Both the position numbers and the translations under genes were made by a program. 64,000 bases of DNA from Algoriphagus sp. (GTDB lineage Bacteria > Bacteroidota > Bacteroidia > Cytophagales > Cyclobacteriaceae), in contig JAQSDM010000009.1 in the NCBI GenBank assembly GCA_029945945.1, forward strand, positions 434,001 to 498,000. The letters are read 5' to 3'. Below the pieces are notes generated by a model. The model did no database searches and was not told where the DNA came from. It saw nothing but the letters and a program-made list of their open reading frames with translations. The stretch's first letter is position 1. The number at the start of each line of letters is the position of its first letter. Of the stretch, positions 1 to 9,364 are shown piece after piece.

Positions 1-614
1 TAGCGAGGCTGGTGAATCAGCATGGGAGTTCCCAGATTTTTCAGGATTTCAATAGCTTTCGCAGTATCCTCAGCGCTGTATTGAGAAACGCCCACATAAA
101 GTGCTTTTCCCTGTCTTACCAATAGATCCAAAGCACCCATTGTTTCTTCCAAAGGAGTCTCAGGATCTGGTCTGTGGTGATAGAAAATATCCACATAATC
201 CAGCCCCATTCGCTTCAGACTTTGGTCACAGCTGGCGACCAGGTATTTTTTGGAGCCGTAGTTTCCATAGGGACCGGGCCACATATCCCAGCCGGCTTTG
301 GAGGAAATGATCAATTCATCCCGGTAAGGAAGGAAGTCTTTTTGAAGGATTCTTCCGAAGTTTTCTTCGGCTGAACCAAAAGGAGGTCCGTAATTATTAG
401 CAAGGTCGAAGTGGCAAATTCCAAGGTCAAATGCTCTTCTCAGGATTTTTCGGCCAAGTGTAAAATCTGCATTGTGACCGAAATTATGCCAAAGGCCAAG
501 GCTGATTTCCGGTAAAACCAAGCCGCTTTTCCCGCAGCGACGATACTTCATTTGAGAGTAGCGGTCAGCAGCAGGCTGATAGGGTTGGAGAGCGTTCTGA
601 TCGTTGATGTTCAT
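1..614 (-). CDS. Aldo/keto reductase (YghZ / L-glyceraldehyde 3-phosphate reductase type), 3' end cut off by window
   Basis: Minus-strand gene starting at the ATG at 614-612; about 204 codons are present and the C-terminus lies beyond base 1. The AKR catalytic tetrad can be read: Asp and Tyr in FDLANNYG, Lys in SSKAGWDMW, His in FYHHRPD. The GPPFGSAEENFG and GSKKYL segments match the YghZ/GpR (AKR14) group, NADPH-dependent reductases of small aldehydes. It starts 18 nt after the YfcC-type carrier stops and is probably the last visible gene of the operon that begins with the monooxygenase at 4458. The substrate cannot be read from sequence. The family call is secure; the subfamily is inferred. 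Confidence 0.88.
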   Translation of the reverse strand, partial: MNINDQNALQPYQPAADRYSQMKYRRCGKSGLVLPEISLGLWHNFGHNADFTLGRKILRRAFDLGICHFDLANNYGPPFGSAEENFGRILQKDFLPYRDELIISSKAGWDMWPGPYGNYGSKKYLVASCDQSLKRMGLDYVDIFYHHRPDPETPLEETMGALDLLVRQGKALYVGVSQYSAEDTAKAIEILKNLGTPMLIHQPR

Positions 615-632
615 ATTAATAGGTTAGGAGGT

Positions 633-1967
633 TTATGCGAACCAAATTAGGGCGAATAGGACAGATATCAAACCAATAACCATTAAGAGCAGCCAACTTT
701 TCCATATATAACTGATCCAGTGGTTATACTTTACACCTGCAGCTGCGATTACGGCCATCATTCCTCCATTGTTTGGAATGATCAGATCCATCAAACCTGC
801 CGGATACTGGTAGGATAAAACAGCAATTTGCCTTGATATTCCAAGTAAATCTACCAAAGGTGTTGCCAAAGGAATTGTTAAAACGGCTTGTCCGGATGTG
901 CTCGGTACCGGAATATGAATAAGCGCCTGACTTATGAAAAGTCCGATTGCGGCAGCCTGACTAGGGATCGATTCCAGTGGTTCAAAAAGCGCCAGAATAA
1001 TCGGATCTATGATGGATGCTTTCTGCAAAATCAGGTAAACGCTTCTGGCTAAGCCAACAATCACTCCTGCAAAAATCATCTCACTAAAGCCTGCTGCATA
1101 ATTTCTTGCAGTTCCATTTAATCCCAATTTCCCGATCAGTCCGCAGGTTATTCCCACGGCAAAGAATAGAGCCGACATCTCATTGTATCCCCAGCCTTTT
1201 TGAGTGATTCCCCAGCCCATGATTCCTAATCCTGCAAAAGTTAAAACCAGGATTAAACCATTTCTGAGTGAGATTTCCACAGGCAGAATTTCATGTACTT
1301 CCGTTCTGGTCTCCTTTGATTTGCCATAGTAAATGTGAAAAGTGGCCCAGATAAAGATCGCTAAAACCAAAAAAGCAAGACGATAGATTAACCCTTCGCT
1401 AAACTCAAGTTCGGCGACATTTTGAGCTAGAAGGGATACGAATGGATTCACCGGTGAAAATGCTCCGCCAACCAAAGCTGATCCTAAAGCGAGGGCAATA
1501 ATTGACCGAATATCGTAATGAAGTTTTTTTGCCAAAAGAACCAAAAGAGGAACCATTGCAATGATTTCTTCCTGCATGCCCATCGTGGCTCCGCAAATTG
1601 CAAACGCAACTGAAAGCAGGTAAAGTAACAGAAATTGGGTTTTGCGAAACCGATAGATCAGTGCCTCAATTCCAACTTGAAGCGCTCCGGTTTTCTCGAT
1701 CACATAAAAAGAACCTCCAATTAAAAGGATCAGAACCAGGATATCGGCTCCCTCAATGATTCCTTCCGGAATCGACAAGAAGATTTCATACAGCGTAACA
1801 TTTTTGTCTTCAATGGAATGAAAACTTCCCGGCACAACTATTTCCCTTCCTGTTTCCTCATCTAAAATCCTGTCAAAACTCCCGGAAGGAATCAGATAGG
1901 AAGCCATTCCTGCAATCAGAATGAATCCAAGCAGGATAATGATGGGGTGGGGAAAGGAAATTTTCAT
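633..1967 (-). CDS. YfcC/DcuC-family membrane carrier
   Basis: A 444-residue polytopic membrane protein with about 12 hydrophobic segments. It starts with a signal-anchor-like helix (MKISFPHPIIILLGFILIAG), and its features match the C4-dicarboxylate anaerobic carrier superfamily (PF03606), YfcC branch: MGMQEEIIAMVPLL, ALGSALVGGAFSPVNPF, and a C-terminal PVPSTSGQAVLTIPL followed by IIPNNGGMMAVI. Members move dicarboxylates, amino acids or peptides; the substrate here is unknown. It lies 11 nt behind a serine hydrolase and 18 nt ahead of an aldo/keto reductase, which fits a carrier serving a small catabolic operon. ATG start at 1967-1965. Confidence 0.85.
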   Translation of the reverse strand: MKISFPHPIIILLGFILIAGMASYLIPSGSFDRILDEETGREIVVPGSFHSIEDKNVTLYEIFLSIPEGIIEGADILVLILLIGGSFYVIEKTGALQVGIEALIYRFRKTQFLLLYLLSVAFAICGATMGMQEEIIAMVPLLVLLAKKLHYDIRSIIALALGSALVGGAFSPVNPFVSLLAQNVAELEFSEGLIYRLAFLVLAIFIWATFHIYYGKSKETRTEVHEILPVEISLRNGLILVLTFAGLGIMGWGITQKGWGYNEMSALFFAVGITCGLIGKLGLNGTARNYAAGFSEMIFAGVIVGLARSVYLILQKASIIDPIILALFEPLESIPSQAAAIGLFISQALIHIPVPSTSGQAVLTIPLATPLVDLLGISRQIAVLSYQYPAGLMDLIIPNNGGMMAVIAAAGVKYNHWISYIWKSWLLLMVIGLISVLFALIWFA

Positions 1968-1978
1968 ATCGGGGCCTG

Positions 1979-3103
1979 TTAAAAATCTGATGAAATAATA
2001 CTAAGAATTGCTGAGGCAATATCGACCCGGTAAATTTCCCTGTCTTCTGCGTTGAATTGAATAAAAACACCTGTTTCCTTTTCTTCAGAGTAAATCAAAA
2101 GTGAGCTGTAACCTGCCTGACCGCCAAAGTGCCCGGTCCAGGTTTCTCCGTTGATTTTGATTGGCTGAAAACCCAGTGGAACAGCTTCTGAGTCGGGCTG
2201 AAGCCAATTCAGAGCCGGTTGATAAATTCCCATTTTGCCTCGAACCAAATGGATCAAGGCAATGCTCATATCTTTTGGAGAGCTTACCAATCCAGAGGAG
2301 GGGGATGGGAAGCTGGCAAACCGGGTTCTTTTAAATTGCAATCTTTTCCAGAGGAAAGTTCTGTGATAGCCAGCGATGACATTTCCGGCCTCCGGCCATT
2401 CCTGTACGAACTCACTATTTTCCATTCCGGACGGACCAAGGATTGAATTTTGCATCAATGAATCAAAACCTGATTTCTCAGACGTTGAAAGTAAATATCC
2501 GAGCAGGTCAAAATTGGTGTCTGCATATTCTACAGAATCTTTCCCGGAATTTTTGAGAGGTTTCCTCAATATCTTTTCTCCGTAATCTTCCAGCTCAAGG
2601 GATTTCCTTCCTCTCCAAATGGTTTGTAGAATTCCCGGATCTTTCAATCCTGAGGTATGGGTCAGCAGTTCCTTGAAAGTTAACTCTGAGAGGTTGCCTT
2701 TTCCGGATTCTGTTGTCAAACCCAAAACTGAAATTGGATCATTCGGCGTGATTCCTTTTAGACTCAAATAAGTGGCGAGGCCTAAAGCCGTGAAAATCTT
2801 GGATACCGATGCTACCGGAATTCTGCTGTCGGTTTTCAAGGAATCTTTCGTTTCGAGGTTCGCGAAGCCAAATGCTTTCAGATAGGTGATTTTACCCTCT
2901 TTGACCACGACGGCTGACAGCCCGGGGAGAATATAAGACAGAATCGATTCATTCAGTACAGAATCTAACTTAAGTTCCTCTGAAGTAGGAGCGGAAATTG
3001 GAATGGGTCTTACCCGCGGAAAGCTTTTCCACCATTCCCAAATAAGAAACAGCGCAAACCAAAACACCAAAGCACCGAGGAAGAATTTGATTTTCCGGTT
3101 CAT
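1979..3103 (-). CDS. Serine hydrolase, beta-lactamase class C / PBP-like
   Basis: 374 residues from ATG 3103. An upstream TTG at 3112 is in frame but less likely. An N-terminal hydrophobic helix (residues 6-22) acts as an export signal or membrane anchor. The class C serine hydrolase motifs are present: SxxK at S99-V-S-K102, a YxN-like motif that reads YAD (in VEYADTNFDLLG), and HFGG near the C-terminus in place of the KTG box. Such proteins are periplasmic esterases, D-aminopeptidases or DD-peptidases; the substrate is unknown. The Asp in the second motif departs from the usual Asn. Spacing is 11 nt to both neighbours, so it is co-transcribed with them. Confidence 0.86.
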   Translation of the reverse strand: MNRKIKFFLGALVFWFALFLIWEWWKSFPRVRPIPISAPTSEELKLDSVLNESILSYILPGLSAVVVKEGKITYLKAFGFANLETKDSLKTDSRIPVASVSKIFTALGLATYLSLKGITPNDPISVLGLTTESGKGNLSELTFKELLTHTSGLKDPGILQTIWRGRKSLELEDYGEKILRKPLKNSGKDSVEYADTNFDLLGYLLSTSEKSGFDSLMQNSILGPSGMENSEFVQEWPEAGNVIAGYHRTFLWKRLQFKRTRFASFPSPSSGLVSSPKDMSIALIHLVRGKMGIYQPALNWLQPDSEAVPLGFQPIKINGETWTGHFGGQAGYSSLLIYSEEKETGVFIQFNAEDREIYRVDIASAILSIISSDF

Positions 3104-3114
3104 TGGTTTCAAGT

Positions 3115-4458
3115 TTAGCTTAGTTTGATGGGTTCAGTGACTGAATTTCTTTGAGAGATTTTGGAAAAAGACGATTTTGAAAGCTGCTTTTTCAGGTCTT
3201 TCACAAACTGATGAAAATCTACCGTAATGGTGTGTCTTGGCGTATTGACTTGTCGATAATGCGGATTGTTCACCTCATTATCGCAAAGCTCACGAATATT
3301 CGCCGGCCTTTTCCATGTTCCTGCAAGTTCCTGAGCCATCAGTCTGCTTTGCAATTCCGCACCAGGCCAGATACAACCAAGCGGCTGAAACATCCCGATG
3401 AAATATAGATTGGTAATTTCAGGATGGAACATTTTGAGATACAGAGGAACCGGACCGGTGGAATAATCAATCAGGTTTTTTTCAAAGAACGGATGACTCA
3501 GCCAATATCCGGTGCAGGCGATGATAGTGTCATATTCTTCTTCCAGACCATTTTCGAAAATCACTTTCTTTCCTTCAAATCGGTTGATGTCAAGGCGTGG
3601 CTTCACTTTTCCATGTCGGATTTTATGGAGAAGCTCGTCATTGATAGTGGGGTGAGTGGATCCAAAAAGTTCTGTAATCGGCCTTAAGCCGTACAATTCA
3701 TTGTCTCCCAGCATGATTTTGAGGAGAATCTGATTGAAAAAAGCGCGGACTTTTATCGGGAGCCATTTGCTTTGTTCGGCTACTTTATCAGATGGTTTCC
3801 CAAAGAAAAACTTGGGGACGATTCTGTATCCGCGTCTCCAGCTGATGGCAGTTTTTGCAGAAACCCGGCTGGTTTCCACTGCCACATCACAGGCGGAGTT
3901 ACCTCCTCCGATGACTAAGACTCGCTTGTCTGCAAATGGCGCTGCTTTTTTGAAATGATGGGAATGGATGAACTCTCCTTCGAAAACTCCAGGATATTCC
4001 GGAAATCTTGGCTTCCAATGATGCCCGTTGCAAACGACCAGATGTGTAAACCTGTCGGTGATTTCTATTCCGTCTTTTTCGGTCGTGACATCCCAGGCAA
4101 GCTGATCGATCCATTTGCAATCTTTGACCAGAGTGCCAAACTGTATGTGCTGATAGAGGTTAAACTTGCGCGCATAAGCTTGAAAATACCTTCTCAATTC
4201 ATCATGAGAGGGATAATCTGCTGCGTCCTTGTCAAAGTCATCAAAGGTAAAATCCTCGTATTGGGATAGCGTTTTTGAGGAAATGATGTGAGTGGTTTCG
4301 AAGACGCTTGAGTGACTCTCATCCTCGGAATAAATCCAGTTTCCACCGACTTCTGAGTTTTTGTCGAAGGCAACTGCCTCAAGGCCCTGATCAAGGAGAT
4401 TTTTTAATGCGGTGATTCCAGAAGGTCCGGTTCCGATTACGGCAATTTTAAACTTCAT
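3115..4458 (-). CDS. Flavin-containing monooxygenase-like NAD(P)/FAD oxidoreductase
   Basis: 447 residues if read from ATG 4458, which places the FAD dinucleotide fold directly at the N-terminus (MKFKIAVIGTGPSG). A frame-open extension to 4506 adds 16 residues with no conserved character. The FMO fingerprint FxGxxxHxxxF/K appears as FEGEFIHSHHFK, followed by the NADP-binding VLVIGGGNSACDVA and the IIACTGYWLSHPF segment. Enzymes of this class oxygenate soft nucleophiles (N or S) using NADPH and O2. It is the first gene of the tightly packed FMO / serine hydrolase / YfcC carrier / AKR operon. The substrate is unknown. Confidence 0.86.
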   Translation of the reverse strand: MKFKIAVIGTGPSGITALKNLLDQGLEAVAFDKNSEVGGNWIYSEDESHSSVFETTHIISSKTLSQYEDFTFDDFDKDAADYPSHDELRRYFQAYARKFNLYQHIQFGTLVKDCKWIDQLAWDVTTEKDGIEITDRFTHLVVCNGHHWKPRFPEYPGVFEGEFIHSHHFKKAAPFADKRVLVIGGGNSACDVAVETSRVSAKTAISWRRGYRIVPKFFFGKPSDKVAEQSKWLPIKVRAFFNQILLKIMLGDNELYGLRPITELFGSTHPTINDELLHKIRHGKVKPRLDINRFEGKKVIFENGLEEEYDTIIACTGYWLSHPFFEKNLIDYSTGPVPLYLKMFHPEITNLYFIGMFQPLGCIWPGAELQSRLMAQELAGTWKRPANIRELCDNEVNNPHYRQVNTPRHTITVDFHQFVKDLKKQLSKSSFSKISQRNSVTEPIKLS

Positions 4459-4651
4459 CAGGCTACTATGGGTGGTTTTTTCCAAAAGGAAGTTATTAAA
4501 CTTCAATCATTCATTTTTGTACTCTCCTCGGTTGAAAGCAAGTTTAGCAGCTTTCAATATAGGGAAAAAGATGAGTTTGTAATTGATTTCTTCGCAAGCT
4601 ATTCAGTTAAAAATATAGATTCCAAATCCAGATTTAATTATCCCAAAAATT

Positions 4652-5338
4652 CTAACCCAGCAGGAGTTCTTCCAAAGTTTTCATCCCTTCAGTCGCCTTC
4701 TTCTGAATATAGACCATGTCTCTTCTCAAACCGGATCCCGGCGAATTTGGGTCAATGAGAAAATTTCTCGCCTGCTTTGGCACATAATCAATCAGGCCTG
4801 CAGCAGGATAAACCTGCAAAGAAGTCCCAATCACGATGAAGATGTCAGCCTGCTTAGCTAATTGAATTGCTTCATCCATTTTTGGAACAGGCTCACCAAA
4901 CCAAACTATAAAAGGTCTGAGTTGGCTTCCTTTTTCACATTTATCTCCTTTTTTGATCTCCCAATGATCCAGTTCATAAACCAGGTTAGGGTCAATTGAG
5001 CTCTGAGCTTTGGTCAATTCCCCATGCAGGTGAATCACGGAAGAAGAACCGGCTTTTTCATGCAAGTCGTCCACGTTTTGCGTAATGATAGTCACATCAA
5101 AATGCTCTTCCAGACTTGCCAGCTTCAAATGGGCTTCATTCGGCTGACAATCTCTTGCTTGTTTTCTTCGCTGATTATAAAAATCCTGAACCAATTCCTG
5201 ATTTCTTCGCCAACCTTCGGGCGAAGCTACTTCCATCACGTCATGACCTTCCCAGAGTCCTCCGCTGTCGCGGAAAGTTTTGATCCCGCTCTCTGCCGAA
5301 ATCCCTGCACCACTCAATACAACCAGCTTCTTTTTCAT
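4652..5338 (-). CDS. cobB: SIR2-family NAD-dependent protein deacylase (class III, CobB-like)
   Basis: 228 residues. Motifs: GAGISAESGI (residues 10-19), TQNVDDLHE (86-94), catalytic His in HLHGEL (H105) and FIVIGTSLQVYPAAGL. Y54 and R57 in FYNQRR are at the positions that recognise acidic acyl groups in SIRT5-type (desuccinylase/demalonylase) sirtuins. The small zinc module is degenerate: between HLHG and RPFIVWFGE only one Cys remains, instead of four. This is a compact form I recall as common in Bacteroidetes. It is transcribed alone, downstream of topA and separated from it by a terminator. Confidence 0.9.
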   Translation of the reverse strand: MKKKLVVLSGAGISAESGIKTFRDSGGLWEGHDVMEVASPEGWRRNQELVQDFYNQRRKQARDCQPNEAHLKLASLEEHFDVTIITQNVDDLHEKAGSSSVIHLHGELTKAQSSIDPNLVYELDHWEIKKGDKCEKGSQLRPFIVWFGEPVPKMDEAIQLAKQADIFIVIGTSLQVYPAAGLIDYVPKQARNFLIDPNSPGSGLRRDMVYIQKKATEGMKTLEELLLG

Positions 5339-5420
5339 TGATTTAAAAGTAAAATTTATAACTGAAGAATGGTTAAAAAGTAATTGAGTTCCTTTCCAAA
5401 AATCAAATTTAAGGTAATAG

Positions 5421-5463
5421 AAAAAGGCTAAAATTTCCGGATCGGATCTTTTAGCCTTTTGTA
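5421..5463 (-). terminator. Rho-independent terminator of topA
   Basis: Inverted repeat AAAAGGCTAAAA (5422-5433) and TTTTAGCCTTTT (5449-5460) with a 15-nt loop. Read on the minus strand it lies about 30 nt after the topA stop and ends in a T-rich tract. Confidence 0.85.
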
Positions 5464-5490
5464 TTTATAGCTAGTTGGAATTCCTAATTC

Positions 5491-7818
5491 CTAACTTTTC
5501 TTCTTTGCAAACTTCCCTTTTTTCTTGGTAGCATCAGGTTGAGCTTCAATGATTTCAAGAGTCTCAGCATAAGTCAAAGATTCAGCTTCTTTTCCTTTTG
5601 GAATTTTGAAATTGTCTTTGCCTAATTTGATGTACGGACCCCATCGACCGTTCAGAATCTGAATTTCAGGATTTTCTTCAAAGGATTTGATATGCTTTTT
5701 GGCATCGGCTTCCCGTTTGTTTTGGATCAATTCAATCGCCTCCGCTTCCGTGATGCTCAAAGGATCCTGCTCTTTTGCAAGGGAATAAAATGCTCCGTCA
5801 TGACGCACATAAGGTCCGAAACGCCCAACTGCTGCAACCATTTTCTTGTCCTCAAACATGCCAATGTCACGAGGAAGTTTGAACAGTTCCAGGGCTTCTT
5901 CCATCGTGATATTCTCGATGAACTGCCCTTTTTTCATGCTTGCAAACTGCTTCTCCTCGTCATCAGCCTCACCGATCTGAACGAGTGGACCAAATCTTCC
6001 GAGCCGTGCAGTCATATTTTTTCCATTGACCGGATGTACTCCGATTAGTCTGCTGGAGTTGATGTCTTGTCTGGATACAAGCTCAGTTTCTTCGACGCTT
6101 TGGTGGAATTTTCCATAGAACGAACCGATCATATCTTCCCAGTTTTGTCCTCCGGCTGCGATATCATCAAATTCTTTCTCGACCCGAGCAGTAAAGCTGA
6201 AGTCGATCACGTTCGGGAAATGCTCTACTAGGAAGTCATTCACCACCATTGCAATATTGGTTGGGAAAAGCTTTTGCTTCTCAGCCCCGGTGATTTCAGT
6301 TTTAGCAGATTCTTTGAAATTGCCCTTGGCAATAGTCATTTCCACATAATTTCGGGAAGTACCATCTCTGGATTCCTTAATCACATATTCCCGCTTCTGG
6401 ATCGTAGAGATCGTAGGGGCATAAGTGGAAGGTCGGCCAATTCCCAGTTCTTCCAGTTTCTTAACCAAAGAGGCTTCTGTATATCTCGGTGCAGGTCTTG
6501 AGAAAGTCTCACGACCTTTCATTTCCTGAAGATTCAGCGCCTGACCAATATTCAAAGGAGGCAATAGTGATTTGTCTCCGGCTTCATCTTCTTCAGGTTC
6601 CTCATCCGTATCTTCCAGATACACTTTCAGGAACCCATCAAATTTGATCACTTCACCTGTCGCAATAAGATTTTGAGGAGAGTTTGAGATTTTAACGGTA
6701 ATCGTTGTTTTCTCAAGTTCGGCATCTGACATCTGAGAGGCGATTGCTCTCTTCCAGATGAGTTCGTAAAGTCGTTGTTCGTTTCTTTCTCCGCTTACAT
6801 TATGTACCGAGAAGTCGGTTGGACGAATGGCTTCGTGCGCTTCCTGAGCTCCTTCAGTTTTGGTAGTGAATTTTCTTGACTTATGGTAATTGGCTCCATA
6901 TCCGGAGGTAATTGCATTTTTTGCGGAGTTCATCGCGTCTTCTGAGAGGTTGACGCTGTCCGTTCTCATGTAAGAGATTTTACCTGCTTCATATAGTTTC
7001 TGAGCGACAGACATCGTCTGAGCCACAGAGAAATACAGCTTTCTGCTGGCTTCCTGCTGAAGAGTTGAAGTGGTAAATGGTGGCGCAGGAGTTTTTTTCG
7101 TTGGCTTTTTCTCAAGATTGGCCACGCTAAACTCAGCCTGAAGACAATTCTTTAGAAAAGCTTCCGCCTCAGCTTTGGTCTCGAATTTTTTGGGAAGTTC
7201 AGCCTGGAAAGTCTTTCCTTCCACTTCGAAAATCGCTGTGATTCTGAACGATGATTTCGAGTTGTGATGCTCGATTTCACGCTCCCGCTCTACAATAAGT
7301 CTTACAGCCACGGACTGAACACGACCTGCGGAAAGTCCGGTTTTGATTTTTTTCCAAAGGATAGGAGAGAGCTCAAAGCCCACCAAACGATCCAAAATCC
7401 TTCTTGCTTGCTGCGCATTGACCAAATCATAATCGATTCCTCTCGGATTCTCGATCGCTTTGATAATTGCGTTTTTGGTGATTTCTCTGAATACAATCCG
7501 TTTGGTATTGGAGTCTTTCAAATTCAATACCTCTTTAAGGTGCCAGGAAATGGCTTCTCCTTCGCGGTCATCATCACTTGCCAGGTAGATGGTTTCAGCA
7601 TCCTTCACCAGGCTTTTCAGATTTTTGATGACTTCCTTTTTATCCGGAGTGACTTCGTAAGTTGGCTTGAACCTGTTTTTGACATCTATTGCTTTATCGC
7701 CCTTAGGCAAATCCCGCACGTGACCATAACTGGATGCTACCTTGAAGTCTTTACCGAGATAGCCTTCAATAGTTTTGGCTTTGGCAGGTGACTCGACGAT
7801 AACAAGATTTTTTGACAT
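5491..7818 (-). CDS. topA: DNA topoisomerase I (type IA)
   Basis: 775 residues. An N-terminal TOPRIM domain (LVIVESPAKAKTIEGYLG; acidic metal site SDDDREGEAI at 81-90) is followed by the topoisomerase core with catalytic Tyr283 in ISYMRTDS. The LEELGIGRPSTYAPTI region follows. The C-terminus has at least three Topo_C_rpt-type repeats around the GRFGP/GRWGP motifs (LGRFGPLVQIG, VGRFGPYVRHDG, NGRWGPYIKLG) instead of Cys4 zinc fingers, then a Lys-rich tail. It relaxes negative supercoils behind transcription and replication forks. Monocistronic; ATG at 7818. Confidence 0.98.
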   Translation of the reverse strand: MSKNLVIVESPAKAKTIEGYLGKDFKVASSYGHVRDLPKGDKAIDVKNRFKPTYEVTPDKKEVIKNLKSLVKDAETIYLASDDDREGEAISWHLKEVLNLKDSNTKRIVFREITKNAIIKAIENPRGIDYDLVNAQQARRILDRLVGFELSPILWKKIKTGLSAGRVQSVAVRLIVEREREIEHHNSKSSFRITAIFEVEGKTFQAELPKKFETKAEAEAFLKNCLQAEFSVANLEKKPTKKTPAPPFTTSTLQQEASRKLYFSVAQTMSVAQKLYEAGKISYMRTDSVNLSEDAMNSAKNAITSGYGANYHKSRKFTTKTEGAQEAHEAIRPTDFSVHNVSGERNEQRLYELIWKRAIASQMSDAELEKTTITVKISNSPQNLIATGEVIKFDGFLKVYLEDTDEEPEEDEAGDKSLLPPLNIGQALNLQEMKGRETFSRPAPRYTEASLVKKLEELGIGRPSTYAPTISTIQKREYVIKESRDGTSRNYVEMTIAKGNFKESAKTEITGAEKQKLFPTNIAMVVNDFLVEHFPNVIDFSFTARVEKEFDDIAAGGQNWEDMIGSFYGKFHQSVEETELVSRQDINSSRLIGVHPVNGKNMTARLGRFGPLVQIGEADDEEKQFASMKKGQFIENITMEEALELFKLPRDIGMFEDKKMVAAVGRFGPYVRHDGAFYSLAKEQDPLSITEAEAIELIQNKREADAKKHIKSFEENPEIQILNGRWGPYIKLGKDNFKIPKGKEAESLTYAETLEIIEAQPDATKKKGKFAKKKS

Positions 7819-7972
7819 AAAAAGCTGAATTTTCGGGCAGTGCCGATCGATTTGAATTGCTAAAAATAGAGGGCATTGTTTTCTCCTCCAAATAATAAAA
7901 AAAGGGGAGTATGCTTTTGGAGGGATTTTTGAGGTTTTCAGGGTAGACTTTTCAACCTAAAATCGAAACCCA

Positions 7973-8440
7973 ATGAAGCAATTGTTTTTGCTAAGACACG
8001 GAGAGGCCGGCTTTTCTGATGGATCTGATTTTCAAAGAAGATTGACCCAAAAGGGCATTGATAACCTCAAAAGGATGGGTGGAGTCTTATCGGGCAGATC
8101 AATTGCGGTAGATATCATGTATTGTTCTTCCGCTCAAAGAACCATTGAAACTTCAGCCTTAATCAAAAACTTTATTGAGGTAAAAGAGGAGATTTTTACC
8201 CGAGAAATTTATGAGGGAGACTTGAATGATCTTCTGACCCTCCTTGAAAAAACTCCTTTTTCTGCAAATTCTTGCCTTTTGGTAGGGCATAATCCGACAA
8301 TCAGCCTTCTGCTTGCTCACCTGACTCAGGAGGATTACCTGGGATTGCAGCCCGGAATGATGGCCGAGGTGAATCTTGAAATCAGCCAATGGCATATGAT
8401 AGGAAGAGGAACCGGGATACTTAAAGAACTCATTCAGTAA
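7973..8440 (+). CDS. sixA: Phosphohistidine phosphatase SixA-like
   Basis: 155 residues, histidine phosphatase superfamily: RHG at residues 8-10 (LFLLRHGEAG), the second Arg in SSAQRTIETS and the second His in LVGHNPTISLL. Length and the missing phosphoglycerate-mutase insertions fit SixA, which removes phosphate from His residues of phosphorelay or PTS-like proteins in the cytoplasm. It stands alone between divergently transcribed topA and a convergent DUF1080 gene. The exact target is not inferable. Confidence 0.85.
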   Translation: MKQLFLLRHGEAGFSDGSDFQRRLTQKGIDNLKRMGGVLSGRSIAVDIMYCSSAQRTIETSALIKNFIEVKEEIFTREIYEGDLNDLLTLLEKTPFSANSCLLVGHNPTISLLLAHLTQEDYLGLQPGMMAEVNLEISQWHMIGRGTGILKELIQ

Positions 8441-8446
8441 AAAAGA

Positions 8447-8480
8447 AATCCCGATAAACCTCAGTTTATCGGGATTGCAT
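8447..8480. terminator. Hairpin terminator between convergent sixA and DUF1080 gene
   Basis: A perfect 13-bp inverted repeat, AATCCCGATAAAC (8447-8459) and GTTTATCGGGATT (8464-8476), has a 4-nt loop. It lies 6 nt after the sixA stop and about 40 nt after the convergent gene's stop. The T-rich side is better on the minus strand. Confidence 0.8.
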
Positions 8481-8516
8481 CTCCTGTAATAAGTTGAATT
8501 TTCAGAAACAGAATTT

Positions 8517-9263
8517 TTAATTCGCCTTGATCCAGATATTTCTGTAAAGTACATCATGTCCTTCTGCCTGCAGTTTCAAGCCGCCCGGAGTGTCTGTAAT
8601 TCCTTTTCCTTTATCATTACCTCCATCGATTCCTGAGTTTGGTCCGCCCCAAACCTGAGAGATTTCCTTGTTATCATGGATTTTCACTCCATTGAAATAG
8701 ATCGTAACTCTTGCTTTTTCGGTCAGCTTTCCATCCACAAATCTTGCCGCTTTGAATTCGATGTCATAGGCATTCCATTTCCCAACGCCTTTGTATTCTT
8801 CAGAAGTTGGAAGATGTTCGTTGATAATAGCACCCATGCCATGAAGCCCGTAATCCCCATCCAGGACCTGGATTTCGTATCGGTTTTGAAGGTAAACACC
8901 GCTGTTTCCGCCTTCATTTTTGATCAGGAACTCCACATGAGCAGTGAAATCACGGAATTCATCTTTAGTCACAATATCTGCTGCACCATATTTTCCTCCG
9001 GCTCCGGCCGGATCATTGCTACTGATTACTTTACCGCCATCAACCGGATCAGTCACTTCAGGCCATTTGATTGGCATTTCGGAAGAAAACCGCGGTCCTT
9101 CCCAATATTTCCAGTTTTTGTGAAGGGATTTGGAAGAGCCTTTCAGGTAAACTTTAGCTCCTTTTGGGGCTTTTGTTCCAAGATATGATTGAGCTTCCGC
9201 AAATGAAAAGGCAAAAATCAGGGCAACTAAGGGAAGAAGTTTGGGTACTAAATTGAAATTCAT
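8517..9263 (-). CDS. Secreted DUF1080 (3-keto-disaccharide hydrolase-like, LamG fold) protein
   Basis: 248 residues with an N-terminal signal peptide (LLPLVALIFAFSFAEA, cleavage near residue 24). The rest has DUF1080 hallmarks: KDEFRDFTAHVEFLIKNEGGNSGVYLQNRYEIQVLDG, a GKWNAYDIEFKAARF block, an NGVKIHDN strand and a final LQAEGHDVLYRNIWIK. Family members are beta-sandwich proteins acting on (keto-)glycosides, often periplasmic and abundant in Bacteroidetes and Planctomycetes. The gene is monocistronic and converges on sixA. The substrate is unknown. Confidence 0.85.
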   Translation of the reverse strand: MNFNLVPKLLPLVALIFAFSFAEAQSYLGTKAPKGAKVYLKGSSKSLHKNWKYWEGPRFSSEMPIKWPEVTDPVDGGKVISSNDPAGAGGKYGAADIVTKDEFRDFTAHVEFLIKNEGGNSGVYLQNRYEIQVLDGDYGLHGMGAIINEHLPTSEEYKGVGKWNAYDIEFKAARFVDGKLTEKARVTIYFNGVKIHDNKEISQVWGGPNSGIDGGNDKGKGITDTPGGLKLQAEGHDVLYRNIWIKAN

Positions 9264-9364
9264 AGGTTTTGGGTTTTATGTTGATATTTACAGAAAATAG
9301 GTTTTGATCAGCTTACTGCTGATTCAAGTTGGTTAATTTTATACAAAATCAAACTTTTTAAAAC

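Noticed and set aside
7264..7791. 175-residue plus-strand ORF
   Set aside because: Antisense shadow of topA; no domain, no upstream signals.
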